The translations under genes were made by a program, and so were the position numbers. A DNA stretch of 64,000 nt from Pontederia crassipes. Lineage: Eukaryota; Streptophyta; Magnoliopsida; Commelinales; Pontederiaceae. Location: positions 44,481,654 to 44,545,653 of the forward strand of contig CM060197.1 of NCBI GenBank assembly GCA_030549335.1, written 5' to 3'. The notes beneath the pieces are model-generated. The model ran no database searches. It saw nothing but the letters and a program-made list of their open reading frames with translations, and was not told where the DNA came from. Each line of letters begins with the position of its first letter. Position 1 is the stretch's first letter. This document shows, piece by piece, positions 34,656 through 46,877 of this stretch.

Positions 34656-35455
34656 ATGGAGGACAATAATGCCCCCAGTCGGATGCCTGTGCTCACAGGA
34701 ACAAATTATTCTATCTAAAAGCCTCGGATGAAGGATTACTTAAATTGCAGAAACCTTTATGATCTAATCGAAGGTGATGTTGCAAAGCCCGAGGACATGG
34801 ATGTTAAAAAGTGGGGAAGGATCAAGACCAAGACAGTCGCACAAATCCGACAATGGATCGACGATAAGGTGTTTCATCATATCGCAAATATTGATGAATC
34901 CGACGAAGTGTGGAAAAAATTGCAAGAAATGTATGAGCGCAAATCGCCGCAGAATAAGGTGCTACTAATAAAGAAACTTGTTAACCTGAAGTACAAGGAT
35001 GGTCATTCTGTTGCAGAACATCTTGGCAGTTTTCAGGAATTAATTAACAAGTTATCCTCAGTGAAGATTATGTTTGAAGATGAGATCCAAGCACTACTAC
35101 TATTGAGTTCTTTACTTAATAGTTGGGAAACACTCGTTATCTCTCTGAACAACTCTGCTCCAGATGGACAACTATCTTTAGAAACTATCAAGGATAGTTT
35201 GTTCAATGAAGAAACGAGAAGGCAAGAGCAGAATCTCAACAATAAATCAGAGGCATTCATCGTGGAAGATCGTGGGATAAATAAATAGAGAAACTCTCAC
35301 AGCCACGATAGATCAAGGTCAAGAGGCAAGTCGAAGTCCAGAAAAGAGGTCACCTGTTATCATTATGGCAAGCCAGGACACTTCAAGGAGTGCAGAAAAT
35401 TAAAGCATGATCAGTCACATGAAGGGTCTGAAGATACTAAAAAAGAAAAGAATGG
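34656..35455 (+). pseudogene. Copia no. 1 gag pseudogene
   Basis: The ATG at 34656 starts the frame (MEDNNAPSRMPVL). A TAA at 34716-34718 and a TAG at 35286-35288 interrupt it. The UBN2-type gag core follows (MKDYLNCRNLYDLIEG, QEMYERKSPQNKVLLIKKL). The zinc knuckle near 35358 has lost its second cysteine (CYHYGKPGHFKEC). No frameshift is seen in gag, so decay here is by point changes only. Confidence 0.8.
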
Positions 35456-38400
35456 CAGTGGTGGAAACAACGTTGCAGTGGCTACATCAGATGATGTATA
35501 CTTTCTTACTCAAGAAGAGGAAGAAGATGGTGTCAATGTTGTGAGTCAAGATTCAGTTTGGATCTTAGACACTGCAGCTTCATTCCATGTTACCCCTCGC
35601 GGAGATGTATTCTCAACATACAGAGAGGGAGCATTCGGGTCAGTAAAGATGGAGAACAAGTCGGAGTCCCAAATTGCTGACGTCGGAGATATTCAGTTGA
35701 AGACCAATACCGGATGCAAGATTGTGCTCAAAGATGTGAGACATGTACCTGAGATTCGTCTCAACCTAATTTTAGATGGAAAATTAGACGATGACGACTA
35801 TGAGAACAACTTCAAAGGGGGAGTGTGGAAACTCAAGCGAGGTTCACTCCTACTGGCGAAAGGAAACAAAGATGGTACACTTTACATGACTGAAGCACAA
35901 CACTGCACCGAGGAGATAAACGTGACTCAAGAGATATCCTCTGAGTTATGGCACAAGCGGCTTGGTCACATAGGTGAGAAATGACTTCAGATATTAACTC
36001 AACGAAATCTGCTACCAAGTATGAAAGACACTTCACTTGACGTATGTGTCCATTGTTTGGCTGGTAAGCAGGCTAGAGTTACATTCAATAGAACTTCTTC
36101 GTCTAGAAGTTCACGCATACTTGATTTGGTGCATACTGATGTCTGCTATATGAAGGATAAAACTCTAGGTGGTGCACTTTATTTTGTTACATTTATTGAT
36201 GACCATTCTAGAAGAGTCTGGGTTTTTCCTATAGCACATAAAAATCAGGTGTTGGCAGAGTTCAAAAAGTTTCATGCTAAAGTCGAAAGAGAAACTGGCA
36301 AGAAGCTCAAGTGTATTCGAGCAGATAATGACGGCGAATACAGATGACCTTTTGAAGAATATTGCAACACCTATGGCATTAAGCTTGAGAAGATAATTCC
36401 CAAAACTCCTCAGCAAAATGGTGTTACTGAGAGAATGAACAGAACAATCGAGGAACGTGTCAGATGTATGCTTCTACATACTAAGCTATCGAAGGGATTC
36501 TGGGGTGAAGCGATGATGACTGCAGTTGAATTGATCAACCACTCACCATCAGTACCTCTGGATGGTGACATACCTCTAAAAGTCTGGTCAGGGAAGGATG
36601 TTTCATATAAGTATCTCAGAGTGTTCGGCTGCAGAGCCTTTGTTCACATCCCCAGTGATGAGCGATCAAAACTTGACAGCAAAGCGAAAGAATGCATCTT
36701 CCTAGGATATGGAGGTGAAGAATTTGGCTACAGACTTTGGGATCCTGTTAACAGGAAGGTTATCAGAAGCAGAGATGTTGTGTTCATAGAACACCAAACA
36801 ATTGAAGATCTGTCGAAGGACAAAGAGCCAACTAGCTTCACTGATTATCTAGTTGAACCAAGTTCAGTTGACGCACCGACAGAAGATAACATTGGTCTAG
36901 AAGCTGATCAAGATGACAGTAGCAGTGAGAGCAGCTCATATAATTCAGATATACCTTCGGATAGTCAAGACAGTGATGATGAGCCACATGTCGAGCATGA
37001 TGCACCAGTACAAGAGCCTCAGTTGAGAAGGTCGAACAGACAAAGACAAGAGTCAAAGTGGTACTCCCCGACAGAGTACGTGTTATTAACTGAAGGGGGA
37101 GAACTAGTATGTTATCAAGAAGTCTTGTCACGTGAGCAGAAGAACGAGTGGATGAACGCCATGCAGGACGAGATGCAATCTCTGCATGAGAACAACACTT
37201 ACAAACTGGTGAAGCTTCCTAAAGGGAAGATGACACTCAAGAACAAGTGGGTGTTTCGATTGAAGAGTGAAGAGAATAATCCACACCCAAGATACAAGGC
37301 AAGATTAGTTGTCAATGTTCAGTTAGAAGAAAAGAATTGATTTTGATGAGATATTTTCACAAGTGGTCAAAATGTCATCAATTCGAGTGGTTCTTGGATT
37401 AGCTGCTACCAAGGACTTGGAAATTCAACAGTTAGATGTCAAGACAATTTTTCTCCATGGTGACTTGGAAGAAGAGATTTACATGGAACAGCCAGAGGGT
37501 TTCCAAGAGAAAGGAAAAGAAAATCTGGTGTGTAAATGGCAGAAAAGCTTATATGGACTCAAACAGGCACCTCGTCAGTAGTATAAGAAGTTTGAGTCCT
37601 TCATGATGCAGCAAGGATACAATAAGACCAGATCAGATCATTGTGTCTGCGTGAAATATTTTTCACATGATGATTTTATTATCCTATTGTTATATGTTGA
37701 TGACATGCTTATTGTAGGTCGGGATAAAAGCAAGATTGACAGGTTAAAGCAGGAGTTGAGTCAATGCTTTTCCACGAAAGACCTAGGCGCAGTAAAGAAT
37801 ATCCTCGGCATGAGAATCACCCATGACCAAGAGCAGCGCAAGCTATGGTTATCCCAAGAAACGTACATCGATAAAGTCTTGGAGAGGTTTAAAATGAAGA
37901 ACGCAAAGGCAGTTACATCACCACTTGCAGGTCACTTCAAGTTGAGTTCTAAACAGTGTCCGATGAACAAAATCGAGAAGAAGAAGATGAAGAACGTCCC
38001 ATACGCATCTGCAGTTGGCAGTCTGATGTATGCAATGGTTTGCACAAGGCCAAATATAGCATATGTAGTTGGTGTGGTGAGTCGATTCCTATCAAATCCT
38101 GGTAGAGAGTATTGGGATGCAGTCAAGTGGGTTCTCAGATATCTTTGAGGCACGTCTAAGATATGCTTATGTTTCGAAAACGCTGAGCCAATGTTAGAAG
38201 GATTTACTGACTCTGACATGGTAGAAGATATTGATAGTCGAAAGTCAACTTCTGGTTACTTGACGACATTCGTAGGAGCAGCAGTCTCATGGCAATCCAA
38301 GTTACAGAAGTGTGTTGCACTATCAACGACTGAAGCAGAATATATCGCAGCTACTGAAGCAGGCAAGGAAATTTTGTGGATGAGACAGTTTCTGAGGGAC

Positions 38401-38640
38401 TTAGGTTTGACGCAACAGAAGTACATTATCCACTGCGATAATCAGAGTGCTATACATTTGATGTCCAAGCATATTGATATCTGATGTCATTGGATTCGTG
38501 ACGAGACAAAGAAAAAGAAATTCTTTCTTCGAAAGATCCATACTGACAAGAATACATCAGATATGATGACGAAACCTCTACCGAGAGAGAAGACCGAGTT
38601 CTGCCGGGAGAATGTAGGCTTGGTGGATTCCTTCGCATAA
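35456..38640 (+). pseudogene. Copia no. 1 pol pseudogene (PR-IN-RT-RH)
   Basis: It is in the same frame as gag up to about 37320, with stops at 35982, 36345, 37579, 38146 and 38482 (first bases) and a single frameshift near 37320-37360. Domains in order: protease (LDTAASFHVTP), GAG-pre-integrase (LWHKRLGHIG, CVHCLAGKQ), integrase core (HTDVCY, RADNDGEYR, TPQQNGVTERMN), reverse transcriptase (LYGLKQAPRQ, YVDDMLIVG near 37692) and RNase H (STTEAEYIA, HCDNQSAIHL). The protein cannot be made whole from this copy. Confidence 0.88.
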
Positions 38641-38656
38641 ACAAGAAGAGGGAGTT

Positions 38657-39322
38657 TGTTGGTTTTTCTTGCCTATGCGAATCAAAATAGGAGTCCGACA
38701 ATGAATGGAAAAGGAAAAGCACGTTGATGTCAAACACGTCCGAGGTAAAGAAGGAAACAATTCGAATTGGTTTAGAAACCAATCCGAAACAAAGTCGAAG
38801 ACGAATTTGTGTTCAACCGGCACGTGGGCGAAGCTATAAAAGCACGATGATGCTTTGGGCAAAAGTGTACAGCGCCGTGCACAACATCAGATCGAAAGCC
38901 ACCGAGAGAGAAAAAGAGAAGAGAGAGAAAATTTGGGGTTCATTTCGGGAACGAGTTCTTATCCGTTCTCGACGAAACTTCAGACATTACTTCTTAGCAG
39001 CCTTCTCATCTATTCCTCATATTTCGGTAAGATCGTTCTAACTTCTATCCTCAGTTTCGAGAGACTTTTATTCTGTGACATCCAAGATTAATTCTTGAGA
39101 TTATTATTATAATCATCTGCGTAGTTAAGATACTTTGTAACCTACTATTATTTCATAGTGGAAGATTTTTTTGTTCCCGTGGTTTTTTCCTCTCACGTTG
39201 AGAGATTTTCCACGTCAATTCTCTGCGTCTTTGGTCTGATTTAATTCCGATATATTATTGTCATCATTCCATTATTATTGTGCGCATTAAAAGGAAAAAA
39301 GAAGATAATTTCGCAACCATCA
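38657..39322 (+). repeat. 3' LTR of copia no. 1, lacking its last ~20 bp
   Basis: It begins TGTTGGTTTTTC after a purine tract (AAGAAGAGGGAG) and matches the 5' LTR until ATCAG, where RLP sequence (TTTGTCACAGGATTTTGGG) takes over. Confidence 0.85.
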
Positions 39323-39480
39323 GTTTGTCACAGGATTTTGGGCATTTTTTGGTATTTTGTTGCTCAAAAGGAGGTGGAGAATTGCATACTATGAATACAT
39401 AAATGATGTATATAATATGGCTTGTGTGTTTTAGTAGCAAATATGTCGAGGAATTAAGAAGAAAAAAACAAGGAGCATTT
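39323..39480 (+). pseudogene. LRR-RLP pseudogene, 3' part after the copia insertion
   Basis: It starts within the transmembrane segment (FVTGFW equivalent, 'tttgtcacaggattttgggc') and continues through KRRWR and YYEYI to the 'acaaggagcattt' end shared with the intact gene. Small deletions break the frame in the cytoplasmic tail. Together with 33643-33926 it represents one dead gene. Confidence 0.85.
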
Positions 39481-41354
39481 AAAATTATTTGCTTCCTTTC
39501 AATTAATAAGTTATGGGGTTTAGCTTTTAAATATACTTGGAATACACTATTGAGACTGCTTTAGCCATCAAAGGATATTAATCATTTGGATGTGGCGTAA
39601 TGGCACACTTCTTGACATGTATATTAATAGATTTCGAGTTGAAATTCTATCATTGAGAGTATATGTGCCCTTAAGCCACTCTTTGTGATCGAAAATTAAT
39701 AAAGATATTAATTGCTAAAGAGTGCACCATTTGACGCAAATCAGCAAAGCTTTTATAAGGAACAGAGAAAAATCCAAATATATTTACATTAGTATTTGAT
39801 GACAGGTTATTAATTGGTTATAACTTATACAACATCTGTTACCCTATGTAATTAACATCTTTAGTAAAAGATCGATTGATTTTGCATATCCGGATATACA
39901 ACTTTCATTTTTTTTTGCAGTAATATTTGTACACTTTTGTTTCCTTTTTGTTATCCATACCATTAATTTGTGGATCATATTACATTGAAGTTTGATTTCA
40001 CTTGCAATCATAGGTTACTTAGCTGCCAACGTTCCTACAAACAATGATGGGCTGATTTAGGGTCTGCTTGGAACTAGAGATACGAAGAGGTGAGGTAAAA
40101 TACGAGAGAATGAAATTAATTAAATCATGATTGATTATATTTTTTATTTAAATTAAGAGGAGTGAGATGGAATAACTAAGTTCTTTAAACATCATATTTT
40201 TTATTTTATCAAATTAGTGAAATGATGAGAAATAAATTATTTTATATCAAATTAATCTTTTTTTCTTTTTTATTATCAAATAAAATTATTTGTCTTCTTA
40301 TCAAATTAAATCATATCTCTTTCTTTATGTCTCTGTCTTTCAGATATATTATTTTTTTAATATGAATACATATTTATCTATTTTTTATTTTAAAAAGTAA
40401 AAATAACTTTTTAGTAAATATAAAATTTTATTAAAAAAATATAAATATACTATTTAAGAATAATTTAATAATAATATAATAAATTCACTCGAGTCGGGAC
40501 GTAAAACTACACTATAAAATTTAAGTAAAATTTTATAGTTATTTTGCTTCGATTCAACCGAGTCGGCTTCAATTCAAGATAGTATTTTGCTCTCTTTCGC
40601 GTCGCATCTTCTCATCTTTCTCCCATTGATTGGAAAAAAAGTTGAGCAGAAATGGAAAATAAAATGGCACGGGATGGGTTTTGATGTTGGCAGGAGATGC
40701 CGGCGGGGCGCAGGTCATCACTTCCCATCGTGGTCTGTTGCAAGTTGCAACTCCCCTGACGAGCTGGATGCGGTCTGCGCCGCCGTCTCCGATCTCTCCT
40801 TCATCTCCCTTTCTCCACTGGTCTGTAGATTGTTTGATTGTCCGATTTCTAGCATCAAATTAGCAACCCTTTGCCTGTTTGATTGTTTCATGGGTCTAAT
40901 GTGCACAAAATTCAATCTTTGCTACCTCATTTATCCATGCGAATTTCAATGGGGAAAGAAAAGTTCAAGATTCTTAGCATGCCATAATCAATGAACAAAA
41001 GTCTTTTTTTCCAAGGAAAATGTATTATGTCAATTCTTTTAATTGTTCTTTTTTCTGTTATTCATTATTGTTACTTAAATTTTATTTATAGAATCACTAT
41101 AAAATTTTAATTCTTTGTAAACAATGAGTCACTATAAAATTCATTGACACTATAAAATAAGATTCAAGTTCTATCCGAAGAACATAATCAAAGTACCGTT
41201 TTATCTATAGAATCTTTCAAATAGAATTTGATTCGAGTTAAAATATCTACAATAACAAGTAATCCTTCCTAACATATGAAAGGAAAAAAAATATATTTCG
41301 TCATCCTATATATTAACATCTGTAAAGTAATGAAAGACCAAACAACCATTCATC
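39481..41354. other. Duplicated RLP 3' flank (copy 2), then intergenic DNA
   Basis: 39481-39890 matches 990-1345 and 50081-50350. After that nothing is recognised. A GC-richer patch at 40670-40830 (ORF 40587-40994) has no domain. AT-rich sequence with several ACTATAAAATT repeats lies around 40510 and 41090-41160. Confidence 0.5.
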
Positions 41355-42250
41355 AATGAATTAATACGAGGTAAATTGTTAAAGTTGTCCACTCCATTTA
41401 TCTTGTCGAGACACCCTAAATTCTGAAATCAGTTTCTAGAAACAAATATAATGGATTAGAAATATGTGGTGCATCATATTTTCTAAATATTTAGCTAATG
41501 TTTTTTGCAATTTTTAGACAATTTTTACAAACTTTTATTAGTTAATGTTTTTTTTCTAAAATATTCATAGGAGTTATTACTTAACGAACTCTCTCAAAAA
41601 ATAGTTGGTAAATTGAAAATGATCTTAGACTCGGACCAATTGACCGGTTCAGGTTTACCTATAAAATTATAGATGGGGAAAAATGGGGAAAAATAGTTAT
41701 AGATGGGGGAAAAATGGATCGTGCCTATGAAATTATATTGATAAACCAGAGAAAAACCCGACAAAAGTGTAAACAAAATCAATCCAATAAGGAAAGTAAA
41801 TTAACGACACAAAAGGTATTAATATGTGAGAAAGAAAAAATCAAAATAAAAGGGAAACTGTTAAAAAATGGAGTAAAGCAAACACAAGTGTATGATAAAA
41901 TAAATCAATATATCATCAATTGTATAAAAAATGAAATATTAATCAATAAATCAAGTGCCTATCGACAACTAGTTGAGAATCACTTTTATCAATACTAGCA
42001 TCCAAAAGTAAATAAATAAAATAAAAATATCTTCATATTAATTCATTATTAGTAGTTTATTACATTATGCAATGTTAGTTGTGCTATATCTTTAGAATTA
42101 CTTGTCAATAATATTCTTTATTCCAATGGAATTTTGTTGGAAACTTTGTTACAAGGCTCAAATGGGATTCGGTCTTGAGTTTTCTTTTTTCTTGGAAAGT
42201 GTTAACAAAGAAAGTAAAAATAAAACAAAATAACCCATCATCAATTGTAT
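41355..42250 (+). repeat. Duplicated RLP upstream region, copy 3 (distal promoter side of gene 1)
   Basis: It matches parts of 19070-20760 and carries the empty site of the CACTA MITE at about 41906. It ends in TCAATTGTAT, where copia no. 2 is inserted. The sequence resumes at 46874 with GTATAAAATACTAAATAGAA, as in the uninterrupted copy at 20738-20765. Confidence 0.7.
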
Positions 42251-42500
42251 GCGTTAATAATGTCATTGTATACGTTAATAATGTCTTGAATCCGAACCAA
42301 GTTGGTCTCCATACATAGTCAGGCGCTTCAGCAGAATTCCCCTACGGGGTCTCGCTGTATTTAGAGTCCCAGTCTGTAGGGGCCTAAACAGAAACCCATC
42401 CTTGTAATCATCATTATTCCATAACAAAGAATCATCGCCGTTTTTCTTCTTCGCGTTCTTCTGTATTTCGTGCGATCCCTCTCTCCTCCTTTTCATAACA
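42251..42500 (+). repeat. 5' LTR of copia no. 2 (250 bp, internally deleted)
   Basis: It matches the right LTR on both sides of a missing central ~130 bp (between CTCGCTG and TATTTAGAG). Its first ~21 bases (GCGTTAATAATGTC and following) are repeated once. It ends CATAACA. Confidence 0.8.
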
Positions 42501-42503
42501 AAC

Positions 42504-42516
42504 TGGTATCAGAGCC
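42504..42516 (+). other. Primer-binding site of copia no. 2
   Basis: TGGTATCAGAGCC is an exact complement of the initiator methionine tRNA 3' end, a few bases after the 5' LTR. Confidence 0.85.
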
Positions 42517-42551
42517 TTAGGGTTTGTCAGTGATTCTCGATCAGCAGGAAG

Positions 42552-43330
42552 ATGACGTCGCACAACGTGAGCGTGGAGAAGTTCAACAGCAGGAACAGTT
42601 TCGGGTTGTGGCAGATCAAAATGCGGACGCTTTTGAAGTAACAAGGAGTCTGGACGCCGCTCTCAAACGTGTCGAAGAATAAGCCAAAGGAGGAAGATTC
42701 GAACGGCAAAGAAAAGAAGATCGACCTCGCAACTTTGGCGGTACAGGAGGAGAAGGCGCACTCGATGATTCTGTTGTGTCTAGCGGATGAGGTGATAATC
42801 GAGGTCGCAGATGAAAAACAGGCGGCCGGTCTGTGGTTGAGACTCGAGAGTCTATATATGACGAAGTCTCTCACCAACAAGTTGCTGTTGAAGCAACGTC
42901 TGTTCTCTCTCCGCATGCAGGAAGGTACCCCTTTGAAGGAACATCTTGATCAGTTAAATTCTTTATTGATGGAACTCAGAAATATCGATGTTAAGATCGA
43001 GGATGAAGATACTGCCCTAATTCTGTTAGTTTCGGTTCCTCCATCATATGAGAACTTCGTTCAGTCTATGATTATCTGGAAGGAAACTATAAGTCTGGAA
43101 GAAGTAAGATCGAGTCTCCATACTCGTGAACTTCGGCGTAGGGCAACTAGAAATTCTGCAGAGACTCAGACCGCGGGTTTGATATCGACCGCAGAGAAGG
43201 GACAGTCCTCGAATTCGAAGAAATCCAAATCCAAGAAGAAGAAAATCACTGCAAAGGACATCTGTAATTACTGCAAGGAACTAGGTCATTGAAATAAAGA
43301 CTGTCCGAAGAAGAAGAAGGCCCCCGTCGC
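42552..43330 (+). pseudogene. Copia no. 2 gag pseudogene
   Basis: The ATG at 42552 opens MTSHNVSVEKFN. A TAA at 42639 and a TGA at 43290 interrupt an otherwise single frame. The gag core runs to about 43100 (LWLRLESLYMTKSLTNKLLLK, shortened here to its recognisable LESLYMTKSL and KQRLFSLRMQEG). The zinc knuckle CNYCKELGH.NKDC keeps all four ligands but carries the TGA inside it. Confidence 0.8.
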
Positions 43331-43334
43331 TACG

Positions 43335-46300
43335 GTGACACATGAAACAGGGAATTCCGAAGATGATTTGATTCTGGCTGCTTCTGATCAAGGATGTCTG
43401 GAGGATAGTTGGGTTCTGAATTCGGAGTGTTCCTATCACATGACTCCGAATAAAGATTGGTTCTCATCTTATCAGAAGACTGACGGTGAAAATGTCATCA
43501 TGGGCAATAACGCGTCATGTCAGATAGTTGGAATCGGTTCTGTGCAGATCAGGACTCATGATAGATGTTCGTCATGTTCCGCAACTGAAGAAGAATTTGA
43601 TATCACTTGGAGTCCTCGACTCTAAAGGGTGTCAGATCAATGCTGTTGGAGGCATCCTCACGGTCATGAAAGGTGATACTACGGTTCTGAAGAGAGTCAG
43701 ACAGAAGTCCTTGTATGTATTACAATGCAAGATAGTCTCTGGCGTTGCTGCAGTGGCTAGTTCATCCGAATCAGATAGGTCCAGGCTGTGGCACATGCGG
43801 CTTGGGCATATGAGTCAGAATGGGATGAATATCCTCAGCAAACGAGGTTTTCTAGGAGAGAAGAAAATATCTGAAATCAACTTCTGCAAGCACTGCGTAT
43901 TCGACAAACAACGAAGGTCTCAGTTTGACAAGGCAGTGCACAGGACGAAGGCGACACTTGACTACATCCACGCCGATTGTTGGGGTCCCTCTCGTATTCT
44001 ATCATTAGGAGGTGCGAGGTACTTCCTATCTGTGATTGATGACTACTCGAGGATGACTTGGGTATTCATGATGAAACACAAGAGTGAGTCTTTCAAGGCC
44101 TTCAAGCAGTGGAAGGTTCTGGTGGAAAATCAGACGTCAAAAAAAGTGAAGCGTCTTAGCACTGACAATGGTTTGAAATTCTGTTCTGCTGAATTCGACT
44201 AGTTCTGCAAAGATGAAGGCATTACCAGACATCACACAGTCAGGGATACTCCACAGCAGAATGGAGTTGCAGAACGAATGAACATGACACTTCTGGAGAG
44301 GGCAAGGTGCATGCTCTCTAACGCTGGCCTGAATAGGACATTATGGGCTGAAGCTGTTAACACAGCTTGCTACTTGGTGAATCGAAGTCTGACGATTGCG
44401 ATTGATCTTAAGACTCCAACTGAGATATGGTCAGAAAATCCTGCTGATTATACTTGTCTGAAAGTTTTTGGTTGTCCAACATACTATCACGTTAGTGAAG
44501 GAAAGTTGGAGCCAAGGGCCAAAGAAGGGATGTTCATGGGATATGGTGCAGGAGTGAAGGGTTACAGAATCTGATCTCCTTCAGAACACAAAGTCATTCA
44601 CAGCAGAAGCGTGATCTTTAATGAAGCATCAATGTTTCAGTTGAAGGTGAAAGTTGAAGAGAGTGTCAGTAAACAGGTGGAGGTTGAAATCACTCCAACT
44701 GAGGATGATGCTGAAGGATCACATCAAAAAGCAGAATCAGAAGGTGAAGAATCTGATGAGCAATATGAAGAGGAGTCAATTGCTGCTAGACGTCCTCGCA
44801 AAGAAGTGGGTCCTCCTAAGCGATATGATTTCGAGGACATGATTGCTTATGCACTACAGGTAGCTGAAGAGGTAGAGTCTTTGGAGCCGTCCTCTTATAG
44901 GGATGTCATCACATGTGCCGAAACTGGACATTGGATCGTTGCTATGGGTGAGGAGATGGAATCTCTTCACAAGAATCAGATGTGTGAGCTGGTCAAGTTG
45001 CCTAAAGGCAGGAGGGTTGTTGACTGTAAATGGATCTTCAAGAAGAAAGCAGGAATTTCAGGAGTTGAAGGCACGAGATACAAAGCACAATTGGTTGCTA
45101 AAGATTATAGTAAGAAAGAAGGTGTTGACTACAATGAGATATTCTCACCTGTTGTCAAACATACTTCTATCAGGGTGCTACTTACTCTTGTAGCACATCA
45201 GAATTTAGAGCTCGAACAACTAGATGTGAAGATTACTTTTCTCCATAGAGCCATGGAGAACTTGAAGAAGATATTCTTATGAGCCAACCAGAGGGTTCTC
45301 CATTCTTGAAAAGGAGAATTAAGTTTGCAGTCTGAAGAAATCTCTGTATGGCTTGAAGCAGTCTCCCAGACAATGATACAAGATGTTCGACAGATTCATG
45401 ATCAGTAAGGGATTCAGTCGAAGCCCCTATGATTGTTGTGTATACCATACGACTCCACCATCTATCTGCTCTTGTATGTTGATGATATGCTTATTGCTGC
45501 AAGAGACATGACAGACATTCAGAATCTGAAGAAGCTCCTCAGTGCAGAATTCGACATGAAGGATCTTGATGAAGCACAGAAGATTCTGTGGATGGAAATT
45601 CTAAGGGATCGCGCACAGGGTAAACTCTTCTTATCTCAAAAAAGTTATATTGAGAAAATTTTATCCAGATTTGGAATGTCAGGAGCGAAACCTTTGAATA
45701 CTCCATCAGCTGCAAATGTTCATCTTTCTGTTGCCTTCGCACCAAAGTCAGAAGCAGAAAAGGAGTACATGTCTCGGGTTCCATATGCTAGTGCAGTTGG
45801 AAGTCTGATGTATACCATGGTTTGCACAAGATCAGACATTGCTCATGCAGTCAATGTTATCAGCAGGTTTATGAGCGATCCAGGAAAGGAGCACTGGCAA
45901 GCAGTGAAGCGAATTTTTCGGTATCTGAGAGGAACATTTGATATTGGTCTCATCTACAGAAGTGATAAAGAGTGTTTGGTTGCACGGTACTCAGATTCAG
46001 ATTATGCTGGAGATGTTGATGGAAGACGATCTATGACAGGCTATGTCTTCACTTTGGGCAGTTCAGTTATTAGTTGGAAGGCTACACTTCAGCCATCAGT
46101 TACATTGTCCACCACAGAAGCTGAATACATGGCACTGACAGAAGCTGTCAAGAAAGACATCTGGTTAAAAGACTTAGTTGGAGATCTCGGATTACATCAG
46201 GAGCAGGCTATAGTGCACTGTGACAGTTTGAGTGCAATATGTTTAGCCAAGGATCAAGTACATCATGAAAGAACCAAACACATTGATGTCAGATATCATT

Positions 46301-46434
46301 TCATCCGCACTGAGAAGAGAATCAAGGTGAAGAAGATTGGCACTGAAGACAATCCAGCTGATATGTTCACCAAATCTGTTCCTTATGGCAAGTTCCAACA
46401 TTGTTTGGACTTGCTTAACATAAATACTTGGTAA
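43335..46434 (+). pseudogene. Copia no. 2 pol pseudogene (PR-IN-RT-RH)
   Basis: The protease active-site motif reads NSECSYHM, so the catalytic Asp is replaced by Asn. A frameshift near 43555 follows. GAG-pre-integrase (LWHMRLGHMSQNGM, CKHCVFDKQ) and integrase (HADCWGP, STDNGLKF, TPQQNGVAERMN) follow with a stop at 44200, then another at 44572. RT starts near 44900 and has YVDDMLIAA near 45475, with frameshifts between 45240 and 45430. The last third (45433-46434: RT end, RNase H with [10 protein letters not shown] and [11 protein letters not shown]) is one open frame of 333 codons and could be miscalled as a gene. Confidence 0.88.
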
Positions 46435-46509
46435 TAGCTTCAAGATGGGACTGACGGCGGCGTGGCGTGCTTTTGTGCTTTGAAGATGATTCAAGTCAAG
46501 GTGGAGATT

Positions 46510-46873
46510 TGTTAATAATGCCTTGAATCTGAACCCAGTTGGTCCTCCTACATAGTCAGGCGCTTCAGCAGAATTCTCCTACGGAGGTCTCGCTGAACGA
46601 AAATTTTTAGAGGTATTCTGTATGTGATTCGGATTTGATTTATTTTCTTATCACGAGATAAGTGTCCTATTTTTTAGGAAATTTATTTAGAGTTCTAATC
46701 CGTATGTAATTCCTATCATTTGTCAAAGGGAGTGCCTATATAACCTCCCTAGGGGGTCTAAACAGAGACGCATCCTTGTAATCATTATTATTCCATAACA
46801 AAGAGTCGCCGCCATTTTTTTCTTCGCGTTCTTCTGTATGTCGTGCGATCCCTCTTTCCTCCTTTTCGTAAGA
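46510..46873 (+). repeat. 3' LTR of copia no. 2 (364 bp)
   Basis: It starts TGTTAATAATGCC after the purine tract GGTGGAGATT. It ends CGTAAGA, where the usual terminal CA has mutated. Its right end lies 387 bp upstream of the start codon of RLP gene 1. Confidence 0.85.
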
Positions 46874-46877
46874 GTAT

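Larger units (their letters stand above)
33927..39322 (+). mobile_element. Ty1/copia retrotransposon no. 1 (defective, 3' LTR truncated)
   Basis: Two direct LTRs flank a gag-protease-integrase-RT-RNase H region, in the copia order with integrase before RT. No target duplication is found: AAACC precedes the left LTR, while the right LTR lacks its last ~20 bases and joins RLP sequence equivalent to gene-1 position ~49921. The event that removed the LTR end therefore also removed about 950 bp of the host gene. Confidence 0.9.
42251..46873 (+). mobile_element. Ty1/copia retrotransposon no. 2 (Tnt1-like, defective)
   Basis: It is flanked by GTAT at 42247-42250 and 46874-46877; the occupied and empty paralogous sites confirm the boundaries to within a few bases. 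LTR, primer-binding site, gag, protease, integrase, RT, RNase H, purine tract (GGTGGAGATT) and LTR follow in copia order. The left LTR has an internal deletion of about 130 bp and a short duplicated start. The coding region has several stops and at least two frameshifts. Confidence 0.9.

Noticed and set aside
40060..40130. GGGTCTGCTTGGAAC start resembling a PIF/Harbinger MITE
   Set aside because: No inverted partner or 3-bp target duplication was found downstream.
45433..46434. 333-codon ORF as a stand-alone gene
   Set aside because: It is the RT-end/RNase H part of copia no. 2; the upstream pol is frameshifted.
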